Source: Akkermansia muciniphila (GTDB lineage Bacteria; Pseudomonadota; Gammaproteobacteria; Burkholderiales; Burkholderiaceae_C). Taken from it: a stretch of DNA of 10,330 nt. Every line of letters starts with the position of its first letter. Position 1 is the stretch's first letter. The notes under the pieces were generated by a model. That model searched no databases and was not told where the DNA came from. It saw nothing but the letters and a program-made list of their open reading frames with translations. A program made the position numbers and the translations under genes. This document shows positions 1-6,015 of this stretch, in pieces. The DNA lies in NCBI GenBank assembly GCA_943327015.2, contig CALPVM020000056.1, forward strand, positions 1-10,330, in the 5' to 3' direction.

Positions 1-153
1 CGTGAAGCCTTTTTGATGCGTTATTGGGAAGATATGGATGTAGCTGAGACCGCACTTGCTATGGGCTGCACCCAAGGTAGCGTTAAAACTCATAGCTTCA
101 GAGCCATTAATGCACTTGCTAAAGCTCTTTCTGCCAAAGGGATAAAACTATGA
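1..153 (+). CDS. ECF-type RNA polymerase sigma factor, C-terminal fragment (5' end outside window)
   Basis: The first 50 codons are open from the window edge to TGA at 151-153. The translation starts REAFLMRYWEDMD and continues with VAETALAMGCTQGSVKTHS. This is the classic sigma region 4 helix-turn-helix of group 4 (ECF) factors, where the segment TQGSVKTH is the recognition helix contacting the -35 element. Regions 2 and the linker lie left of the window, so the subfamily cannot be named. The stop codon overlaps the ATG of the next gene (ATGA at 150-153), which implies translational coupling. In Burkholderiales a sigma factor annotated RpoE-like commonly precedes DUF3619 and DUF3106 genes, and that order is seen here. 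The family call is firm; the regulon is unknown. Confidence 0.9.
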   Translation, partial: REAFLMRYWEDMDVAETALAMGCTQGSVKTHSFRAINALAKALSAKGIKL

Positions 154-584
154 AACATAATCAAAGCATGAACCAACGCGATGCAATTTATTTGGCCACA
201 GGAAAACGCATATCTGAGCGTTTAGATGAGTCATTGAATGCACTGCCACATGATGTTTTAGAAAGACTTAAATCTGCCAGATCGCTTGCTGTGCAAGCGC
301 GTAAAAAGACCCACGCACATACACAGACTTCCATTGTGCACGCCGGACGAAGCGCCGCCATGCATCTTGGTTGGCGTGGGCGCGAGGGATGGAACCCACT
401 TTTTTCCTTTTTTGCATTGTTGGCTTTAATGGTGGGGTTGGTTTCTATTTCCGTGATTCAAGAAGAACTGAATACGCAAGAACTAGCCGATGTTGACACC
501 GAACTATTAACCGATGACCTGCCACCCTCCGCTTACACCGACCCAGGTTTTGCCCAGTATTTACGCATGCATCAAGGTGACTGA
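150..584 (+). CDS. DUF3619 family single-pass membrane protein, possible sigma-factor partner
   Basis: This is a 144-residue protein of unknown function matching the DUF3619 type found beside ECF sigma genes in betaproteobacteria. Residues 1-80 are polar and basic with a helical stretch around ISERLDESLNALPHDVLERL. One hydrophobic segment lies at about 82-103, and a short acidic tail (105-144) follows. Positive charges just before the segment (GWRGREG) predict a cytoplasmic N-terminus and a periplasmic tail. The start at 150 is supported by AAAGGGA at 136-142, seven bases upstream. Its stop overlaps the next start by one base (TGATG, 582-586). The topology and position downstream of a sigma gene are what one expects of a membrane anti-sigma factor, but no recognised anti-sigma domain is visible, so that role is inference. 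Confidence 0.8.
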   Translation: MKHNQSMNQRDAIYLATGKRISERLDESLNALPHDVLERLKSARSLAVQARKKTHAHTQTSIVHAGRSAAMHLGWRGREGWNPLFSFFALLALMVGLVSISVIQEELNTQELADVDTELLTDDLPPSAYTDPGFAQYLRMHQGD

Positions 585-1243
585 TGCACATTAACCCTTT
601 CATTACCGATCTTTTGCATTTTCAGAGATTAGGGCTGCTGTTTGCGGCCTGCCTAATTTCGTCTTCAGTTTGTTTAGGTCAAACCACACCACATTCCCAA
701 GACACAGCATTAGCAACCAAGAGTGTGCACTCTGGCGCATCGGGTTTGGAGTGGAGTCATCTGTCAGCGCAAAAACAGCAATCTTTACAACCACTGCAAC
801 AAGTTTGGCCTCATTTAAGTGAAGCACATCAACGCAAGTGGTTAACCCTTGCGCGCAAGTTCCCCAAGATGACATCCGATGAAAAATCCAAGTTGCACAG
901 TCGCATGGTGGAGTGGGCCGCACTTAAACCCAAAGATCGCCAGTTAGCTCGACTTAACTTTGCCGAAACAAAAAAATTATCCCCCGAAGAGCGGGCAGCC
1001 AATTGGGAAGCTTACCAAGCCCTGAGTCCTGAAGATCGACAAATACTCACGGAACAAGCACTTGCTAAAAAGGGAAACAGCGGTGCTTTGTCTAGCAGGC
1101 TCACAAAAAACCAAAGGCTGATTACTATTGCGCCAAGGCGGACACCACCAGAATCGCTACGTGCACTGATGGAACAACAAAACTCCGTCAACTCACGCAC
1201 TTTATTGCCTCTGCTTCAAGCACAATTACGAGATCCGCTGTAA
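584..1243 (+). CDS. DUF3106 family secreted helical protein
   Basis: This 219-residue protein has an N-terminal hydrophobic stretch (about residues 15-32, ending SSSVCLGQ) that reads as a Sec signal peptide, so the mature protein should be periplasmic. The cysteine lacks a good lipobox, so a lipoprotein is unlikely. The body (about 55-160) is charged, helical and built of repeating units of the form W-x-x-L-S-x-x-x-x, for example WSHLSAQKQ, WPHLSEAHQRKW, AALKPKDRQ, KKLSPEERAANW and QALSPEDRQ. This is the DUF3106 pattern. AAGGTGA at 574-580 gives a good ribosome site for the ATG at 584. The helical LSPEER repeats recall periplasmic stress or metal sensors of the CpxP/ZraP/CnrX kind in general architecture, but homology cannot be claimed. 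Function is unknown. Confidence 0.8.
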   Translation: MHINPFITDLLHFQRLGLLFAACLISSSVCLGQTTPHSQDTALATKSVHSGASGLEWSHLSAQKQQSLQPLQQVWPHLSEAHQRKWLTLARKFPKMTSDEKSKLHSRMVEWAALKPKDRQLARLNFAETKKLSPEERAANWEAYQALSPEDRQILTEQALAKKGNSGALSSRLTKNQRLITIAPRRTPPESLRALMEQQNSVNSRTLLPLLQAQLRDPL

Positions 1244-1254
1244 ATACTTTTTTG

Positions 1255-1749
1255 ATGAACACTTTAATGATTACGCCGAGCTTATGGCGCCGAATGGCCA
1301 GTTGGATTTATGAAAGCATGTTACTTTTTGGAGTCGTGTTTCTGGCGGGCTACCTTTTTGGAACTTTGACCCAAACACGTCATGCTTTAAGTAACCGTCA
1401 CGCCCTACAAGCATTTCTTTTTGTTATTTTCGGCATTTATTTTGTTTGGTTCTGGGCTAAGGGGCAAACACTGGCCATGAAAACCTGGCATATCCGGGTG
1501 GTCAACAAACAGGGCCAGGCCATCACTCAGTCGCATGCCATGTTGCGTTATGTTGCCAGTTGGCTTTGGTTGTTACCACCACTTCTGCTGGCCTTGCCGT
1601 TGCAATGGGGGCCCGCAACCACATCCGCTGCGCTTTTTTTATGGATTATCGTGTGGGCACTATCTAGCAAATTGCATAAAGACGGTCAATTTTGGCATGA
1701 CGCTATTGCCGGAACGCGCTTAGTTGTCTCAGAGCCCATGAGTCGATGA
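1255..1749 (+). CDS. RDD family integral membrane protein
   Basis: The start chosen is the ATG at 1255. A TTG at 1252 is also in frame but adds only one residue, and neither has a clear ribosome site. The 164-residue product has about four hydrophobic segments: around residues 20-38, 50-69, 100-120 and 125-140. The RDD signature is present in variant form: an arginine pair near the first helix (LWRRMASWIYESML), with Glu where the first Asp usually lies, and a conserved C-terminal motif WHDAIAGTRLV. The cytoplasmic loop KGQTLAMKTWHIRVVN is also typical of the family. RDD proteins are often linked to transport or envelope functions, but no substrate is assignable here. It lies 11 bases after the DUF3106 stop and overlaps dgkA by four bases (ATGA at 1746-1749), so it is part of the same operon. 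Confidence 0.88.
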   Translation: MNTLMITPSLWRRMASWIYESMLLFGVVFLAGYLFGTLTQTRHALSNRHALQAFLFVIFGIYFVWFWAKGQTLAMKTWHIRVVNKQGQAITQSHAMLRYVASWLWLLPPLLLALPLQWGPATTSAALFLWIIVWALSSKLHKDGQFWHDAIAGTRLVVSEPMSR

Positions 1750-2108
1750 TTAAGCACAAGGGTTTGCTACGCTTCTGGTATGCAACTACCTACTCTGCTG
1801 CAGGCCTTAAAGCAGGCTGGAGGGAAGCAGCATTCAAACAAGAATGCATAGCAGCCATGATTATGCTGCCTGGTGCGTTCTGGTTAGCTCAGTCGTGGGT
1901 TGAAGCGGCATTATTAGCAGGCAGCGTTATTTTGGTCATGGTGGTTGAACTGCTCAACACGGCCATTGAATCTGCCATAGACCGAATTGGACCAGAGTGG
2001 CATAGTCTTTCTAAACAAGCAAAAGACATGGGGAGCGCCGCTGTTTTTTTAAGTTTGCTGCTGTGCGCTGGCATTTGGGGTGCAGCGATCTACGAGCACT
2101 GCACCTGA
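1746..2108 (+). CDS. dgkA: diacylglycerol kinase (prokaryotic, DgkA type)
   Basis: DgkA phosphorylates diacylglycerol to phosphatidic acid in the inner membrane with ATP, recycling diacylglycerol released by envelope glycan and membrane-derived oligosaccharide synthesis. The 120-residue length matches the family. An amphipathic N-terminus (GLKAGWREAAFKQE) is followed by three membrane segments at about 37-50, 55-70 and 95-115. The catalytic signature is clear: VELLNTAIESAIDRIG, with the conserved Glu pair of the E. coli enzyme, then KDMGSAAV. The start overlaps the RDD stop, so translation is probably coupled. It is the last gene of the plus-strand operon and converges on glnB with only 17 bases between the stops. 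The identification is secure. Confidence 0.95.
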   Translation: MIKHKGLLRFWYATTYSAAGLKAGWREAAFKQECIAAMIMLPGAFWLAQSWVEAALLAGSVILVMVVELLNTAIESAIDRIGPEWHSLSKQAKDMGSAAVFLSLLLCAGIWGAAIYEHCT

Positions 2109-2135
2109 GGCACCTCAGAAGCTGTTTAAACGGCT
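2105..2135. terminator. candidate bidirectional hairpin region between convergent dgkA and glnB
   Basis: The gap between the two convergent stops holds two adjacent inverted repeats. CTGAGG-CA-CCTCAG (2105-2118) is a perfect six-base stem with a minimal loop, or five pairs with a four-base loop. AGCTGTTTAAACGGCT (2120-2135) is self-complementary apart from one G-T position. Either could fold in RNA from both strands. No strong T-tract follows on either strand, so intrinsic termination would be weak. The call rests on symmetry and position only. Confidence 0.35.
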
Positions 2136-2464
2136 GAGTCGTCCTGCTCGCCGGTGCGTATACGCACTACTTTTTCTACATTGGTAACAAAGATTTTGCC
2201 GTCGCCAATTTTGCCGGTGCGTGCAGCTTTAACGATGGCATCAATACAGCCATCCAAGTCTTGCGACTTAACCACAACCTCTACTTTGACTTTAGGCAAA
2301 AAATCCACCACGTATTCTGCGCCACGGTACAGTTCGGTATGTCCTTTTTGACGGCCAAAGCCCTTAACCTCGGTAACCGTCAAGCCTGTAACGCCACATG
2401 CAGCCAAAGCTTCACGCACTTCTTCCAGTTTAAAAGGTTTGATAATTGCAGTAATTTGTTTCAT
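2126..2464 (-). CDS. glnB: nitrogen regulatory protein P-II (GlnB)
   Basis: This is a trimeric signal protein that senses 2-oxoglutarate, ATP/ADP and, through uridylylation, glutamine, and controls nitrogen metabolism by binding partner proteins. The ATG at 2464 gives exactly 112 residues beginning MKQITAIIKPFKLEEVREAL, the usual PII length and N-terminus. The open frame extends upstream to 2584, but that extension lies inside nadE and does not resemble PII. The T-loop (GRQKGHTELYRGAEY) carries Tyr51, the uridylylation site. The B-loop TGKIGDGKIFV and the C-terminal RIRTGE are also intact. A weak ribosome site (GGAA) lies just upstream. It follows nadE by 19 bases and probably shares its transcript. 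No amtB is adjacent, which favours GlnB over GlnK. Confidence 0.96.
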   Translation of the reverse strand: MKQITAIIKPFKLEEVREALAACGVTGLTVTEVKGFGRQKGHTELYRGAEYVVDFLPKVKVEVVVKSQDLDGCIDAIVKAARTGKIGDGKIFVTNVEKVVRIRTGEQDDSAV

Positions 2465-2483
2465 TGCGGTTCCAAGTAAAAAA

Positions 2484-4160
2484 TTAGGATCTAAAACGGT
2501 TGGTGATAGGATAACGCCAATCTTTGCCAAAACTGCGGTGGGTAATACGAATTCCGACGGCAGATTGACGACGCTTGTATTCATTGATTTTAATCAAGCG
2601 TGTTACCTTTTCTACGGCTTCCGGAGCAAAACCAGCATCCAGCAGAGATTGTATGCTCTCATCCTGCTCCATATAACGTTCTATTATGGCATCTAGCACA
2701 TCATAGGGTGGCAAACTATCTTGATCGGTCTGATCGGGGCGCAATTCGGCGCTGGGTGGGCGGGTAATGATGCGCTCCGGAATCGGGTTGGCACCCGTTC
2801 CATAAGGGTCGTTAGTGTTACGCCAACGGGCAAGCTTAAAAACCAGCGTTTTACTGACGTCTTTGAGTACAGCAAAACCACCGGCCATATCTCCATACAG
2901 AGTGCAATAACCGGTTGCCATTTCTGATTTATTACCGGTTGTGAGCACAATGCTGCCGGTTTTATTGCTCAGTGCCATTAACATGGTGCCACGTATTCTG
3001 GCTTGTATGTTTTCTTCGGTAGCATCCACAGGAAGATGAGCAAAGTCTGGTGCCAGAGCCTGCATAAAAGCATCAAACTGCGGCAAGATGGGTATTTCCT
3101 GGTATTGCACACCCAAACGCTTTGCCATATCACGGGCATCAATCCAGCTAATGTCGGCCGTGTAGGGCGAAGGCATCATCACGGTACGCACCTTGTCTGC
3201 GCCCAAGGCATCTACAGCAATAGCCAATACCAGCGCGGAATCTATGCCTCCCGACAAACCTAACAAAGTACCCGGAAAACCGTTTTTTTGGACGTAATCA
3301 CGCACGCCCAACACTAGGGTATCCCAGACATCGGCTTCCGTGCTTTGCTCAGTACTGATAGGCCCTGATAGCACCACGCCGGAGTTTTGCAATGTAACGC
3401 CAATATCAAACAGATCCTCTTTAAAACTCGGAGCGCGGCCTGCCAAGCCACCATCGGCATTAAGGGCAAACGAACGCCCATCAAACACCAGTTCGTCCTG
3501 TCCGCCCACCCAATGGGCATAGACCAATGGTAACTCGACCTTAGAAGCCCGTGCCGCCATAGCCTGCTCACGCTCCGACCCTTTGCCTATATGAAAAGGC
3601 GATGCATTAATGACCGCCAAAATTTGCGCTCCTGCATCCTTAGCCTGCTGTGCCGGCGCGTCAAACCATGCGTCTTCGCAGATGAGCAAACCGACTTGTA
3701 TGGTTTGCGCACCAGCACTCACCGGAAATACACAGGGCTGCTGACCGGGCGTAAAGTAACGCTGTTCATCAAACACCTGATAATTGGGCAACATCTGCTT
3801 GTAGTATGTTGCTATGACATTGCCGTCTTGCAGGACGCTGGCGGCGTTATAACGCTTGTTAACGGATACAGAGCGGGTGCGGTTGTCGCTACCTACAGGG
3901 TGCCCAACCACAACAGTTAAACCTTTTAACCCGCTGAGCGCATGGGTCAATGATTTCAGGGCATCATCACAGGCTTGCATAAATGCAGGCCGAAAAAATA
4001 GGTCTTCTGCAGCATAGCCGCAAATAGACAGCTCGGGGGTTAACAACAACTGTGCACCCTCGGCGTAAGCCTGATGGGCTGCATCCGTTATTTTTTTTAC
4101 ATTGCCTGTCAGGTCGCCCACCACGTAGTTAAGTTGAGCAACACAGAATTTAAAAGTCAT
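2484..4160 (-). CDS. nadE: NAD+ synthase, glutamine-hydrolysing
   Basis: The enzyme makes NAD+ from deamido-NAD+ with ATP, using ammonia released from glutamine by its own amidase domain. The 558-residue length fits the two-domain bacterial form. An N-terminal nitrilase-fold glutaminase (about 3-260) has the triad Glu43 (TPELSICGY), Lys121 (YYKQMLPNYQVFDE) and Cys161 (LLICEDAWFD). The C-terminal synthetase (about 275-545) has the P-loop SGGIDS at 303-308, then TTGNKSEMATGYCTLYGDMAGG and the late KRRQSAVG motif. The start MTFKFCVAQLNYVVGDL aligns with the family N-terminus, so the ATG at 4160 is kept although no ribosome site is evident. The gene is divergent from, and its start codon overlaps, the DUF482 gene. 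Downstream lies glnB, and PII-dependent control of a glutamine-dependent NAD synthetase is known from Azospirillum. Confidence 0.96.
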   Translation of the reverse strand: MTFKFCVAQLNYVVGDLTGNVKKITDAAHQAYAEGAQLLLTPELSICGYAAEDLFFRPAFMQACDDALKSLTHALSGLKGLTVVVGHPVGSDNRTRSVSVNKRYNAASVLQDGNVIATYYKQMLPNYQVFDEQRYFTPGQQPCVFPVSAGAQTIQVGLLICEDAWFDAPAQQAKDAGAQILAVINASPFHIGKGSEREQAMAARASKVELPLVYAHWVGGQDELVFDGRSFALNADGGLAGRAPSFKEDLFDIGVTLQNSGVVLSGPISTEQSTEADVWDTLVLGVRDYVQKNGFPGTLLGLSGGIDSALVLAIAVDALGADKVRTVMMPSPYTADISWIDARDMAKRLGVQYQEIPILPQFDAFMQALAPDFAHLPVDATEENIQARIRGTMLMALSNKTGSIVLTTGNKSEMATGYCTLYGDMAGGFAVLKDVSKTLVFKLARWRNTNDPYGTGANPIPERIITRPPSAELRPDQTDQDSLPPYDVLDAIIERYMEQDESIQSLLDAGFAPEAVEKVTRLIKINEYKRRQSAVGIRITHRSFGKDWRYPITNRFRS

Positions 4161-5382
4161 GAGCCAGAATATTGATGTTCATAGCCACACCGTTGGTGCA
4201 ACTACTGCGCACGCAGCGCTGATAAATGATCGCAATTATGTCACTCGCTGGACGACCTCGCCCAACGAAATTAATGCAAATGCATGGAATGCGCTGCTCC
4301 ATCTGCAAACACACCCTACCCCATTCATGCGCCATGAGTATCTTTTAGCCTTAACGGCCAGTGGCAGTGCTACGCCGGCCACCGGGTGGACTGCACATTA
4401 CCTAACATTGGAACAAGATGGCAAGCTGCTTGCAGCCTGCGTGATGCATCTTAAAACCCACTCGTATGGTGAATATGTATTTGACTGGGCCTGGGCCAAC
4501 GCTTACCAGCAGCATGGTTTGCAGTATTATCCCAAGGCGCTGGTGGCGGTTCCATTTACACCTGTGCCAGGGGCACGATTAATGGCAGTCAATGCCGAAG
4601 CCCGTCATGCACTATTAAAACAGTTGCTTGATTGGTGCCAAAGCCGTGAAGTGTCGTCTTTACACCTGCTGTTTTTGGCAGAAGACGATGTACAAACATG
4701 CCGTGACCACGGTTTGATGTTGCGGCACACGGTGCAATTTCATTGGCAAAACAGCAATCCTGGCTATGCGGATTTTGACCATTTTTTAGGCAGCCTGACT
4801 CAAGAAAAACGCAAAAAAATCAAACAAGAACGACGCAAGGTTGCGCAAGCCGAGATTACTTTTGAATGTAAAACCGGAACAGACATTAGCTTAGACGATT
4901 GGGAGTTTTTTTACCGCTGCTACGAACGCACCTACCTAGAGCACGGTAACGCACCGTATTTAAACCTCGATTTTTTTGAGCGAGTTGCCCAGAACATGTC
5001 AGAAAACTGGCTCATGTGTTTGGCTTATCGCTCCGGTAAAGCACTAGCAGCCAGCCTTGTAGCACTTAACCCAGCGGACAAAATAGCCTACGGACGTTAT
5101 TGGGGTGCCCTAGAAAGCGTAGATTGTTTGCACTTTGAGGCTTGCTACTACCAACCTTTGGAATGGTGCATTGCACACGGATATATTCGCTTTGAAGGTG
5201 GGGCGCAAGGTGAGCACAAAATGGCTCGTGCATTGTTACCGGTTAAAACCACCAGTGCACACTGGCTGGCACACCCTGCTTTTGCAAATGCGGTTTCTGA
5301 TTTTTTAGACCGCGAAGGTCAGCATATAGATGTTTACATGCAGCAACTAGAGCAACGCAAGCCTTTTAAAACATCAATATGA
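4159..5382 (+). CDS. FemAB-like / DUF482 GNAT-fold protein (possible peptidoglycan-related acyltransferase)
   Basis: The 407-residue soluble protein matches the DUF482 (FemAB_like) family, annotated as GNAT-fold proteins with a proposed but unproven role in peptidoglycan biosynthesis or recognition. Recognisable blocks are INANAWNALL and PFMRHEYLLAL near residues 38-64, then SYGEYVFDWAWANAYQQHG, YYPKALVAVPFTPVPGARLM, a lysine/arginine-rich helix QEKRKKIKQERRKV, FYRCYERTYLEHGNAPYL and the terminal EGGAQGEHKMARALLPV. No signal peptide or membrane segment is seen, so it is cytoplasmic. The first 30 residues are not family-like, yet no other ATG, GTG or TTG lies in frame before the conserved region. 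Upstream the frame closes at 4135-4137, so 4159 is the only ordinary start. No ribosome site precedes it. The substrate is unknown. Confidence 0.88.
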   Translation: MSQNIDVHSHTVGATTAHAALINDRNYVTRWTTSPNEINANAWNALLHLQTHPTPFMRHEYLLALTASGSATPATGWTAHYLTLEQDGKLLAACVMHLKTHSYGEYVFDWAWANAYQQHGLQYYPKALVAVPFTPVPGARLMAVNAEARHALLKQLLDWCQSREVSSLHLLFLAEDDVQTCRDHGLMLRHTVQFHWQNSNPGYADFDHFLGSLTQEKRKKIKQERRKVAQAEITFECKTGTDISLDDWEFFYRCYERTYLEHGNAPYLNLDFFERVAQNMSENWLMCLAYRSGKALAASLVALNPADKIAYGRYWGALESVDCLHFEACYYQPLEWCIAHGYIRFEGGAQGEHKMARALLPVKTTSAHWLAHPAFANAVSDFLDREGQHIDVYMQQLEQRKPFKTSI

Positions 5383-5889
5383 TTCGGTGATAATGCCCAT
5401 TTCGGCATTGCTCATGAGTGCATCCATGTTCATGACGATGAGCATACGATTGCCTAAATTTGCCAAACCGACAATGAAGCGCGCATCTACCACAGACTCA
5501 AACTGAGGTGCTGCTTTGATGTTGTTAGAGTTGAGCGTTACAACATCGGCCACTGAATCGACCACAGCACCGATAACGGTACCGCGTATATTCAAAATAA
5601 TCACAACGGTAAATTCGTCGTACTCCACATTGTCCATGTTGAGCTTGAGGCGTAAATCTACAATCGGCACGATCACACCACGCAAATTAATGACACCTTT
5701 GATAAAACTGGGTGAGTTAACCATTTTAGTGGGCTCTTCAAAGGAGCGGATTTCCTGAACGCGCAAAATATCAATGGCGTACTCTTCATTACCCAAACGC
5801 AATGTCAGGTACTGGCCTGAATCAGCAATAGGTTGTCCTGAACGGTTAGAAGAATTGGCCAAAGATGAAAAATTTTGGGCGAAGTCCAT
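5374..5889 (-). CDS. cheW: CheW-like chemotaxis coupling protein
   Basis: CheW is a cytoplasmic scaffold that couples chemoreceptors to the kinase CheA. The 171-residue product has one CheW domain at about 25-165: GQYLTLRLGNEEYAIDI, then VQEIRSF, the core FIKGVINLRGVIVPIVDLR with NLRG at 68-71, GAVVDSVADVV and FIVGLANLGNRMLIVMNMD. A polar, flexible 24-residue tail precedes the domain. The ATG at 5889 is preferred over the frame opening at 5931 because a ribosome site precedes it and the upstream residues are not CheW-like. No cheA, receptor or response regulator is next to it, so it is either an orphan cheW serving a distant array or part of a specialised pathway. Its end overlaps the convergent DUF482 gene by nine bases. 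Confidence 0.94.
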   Translation of the reverse strand: MDFAQNFSSLANSSNRSGQPIADSGQYLTLRLGNEEYAIDILRVQEIRSFEEPTKMVNSPSFIKGVINLRGVIVPIVDLRLKLNMDNVEYDEFTVVIILNIRGTVIGAVVDSVADVVTLNSNNIKAAPQFESVVDARFIVGLANLGNRMLIVMNMDALMSNAEMGIITESY

Positions 5890-5895
5890 GATGAA

Positions 5896-5899
5896 TCCT
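5896..5899 (-). promoter_or_regulatory. ribosome binding site fixing the cheW start
   Basis: On the minus strand AGGA sits six bases before the ATG at 5889 (TAGGATTCATC then ATG). This is well placed and decides for the 171-residue product over the longer open frame starting at 5931. Confidence 0.7.
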
Positions 5900-5989
5900 A
5901 AAAGACAATATTCCGCGACAGCAGCTAACAATGCATTCCATCATACACGCTGAACTATCAACCCTCACTAATTTGGACCAATATTTCAA

Positions 5990-6009
5990 GGCTTACAACC
6001 GAATAAGCC
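5990..6009 (-). terminator. weak hairpin after the M50-HlyD gene
   Basis: Seven bases after the stop of the M50 gene the minus strand reads GGCTTA, an eight-base loop TTCGGTTG, then TAAGCC, a perfect six-base stem. It is followed by TTGAAATATT rather than a T-run. It may be a weak terminator or RNA-stability element between the surface-protein operon and cheW. The remaining 100 bases up to cheW contain a TATGAT (5940-5945, minus strand) that could be a -10 box, but no convincing -35 at proper spacing. Confidence 0.3.
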
Positions 6010-6015
6010 AACGAA

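Noticed and set aside
603..923. 106-codon minus-strand open frame opposite DUF3106
   Set aside because: It lies antisense to a gene in a tight operon and has no domain or start signal.
2465..2584. Longer GlnB reading frame starting at 2584
   Set aside because: The extra 40 residues overlap the nadE 3' end and do not resemble PII. The ATG at 2464 gives the canonical 112-residue protein with Tyr51 in register.
5890..5931. Longer CheW reading frame starting at 5931
   Set aside because: The added residues are not CheW-like, and a well-placed AGGA precedes the ATG at 5889.
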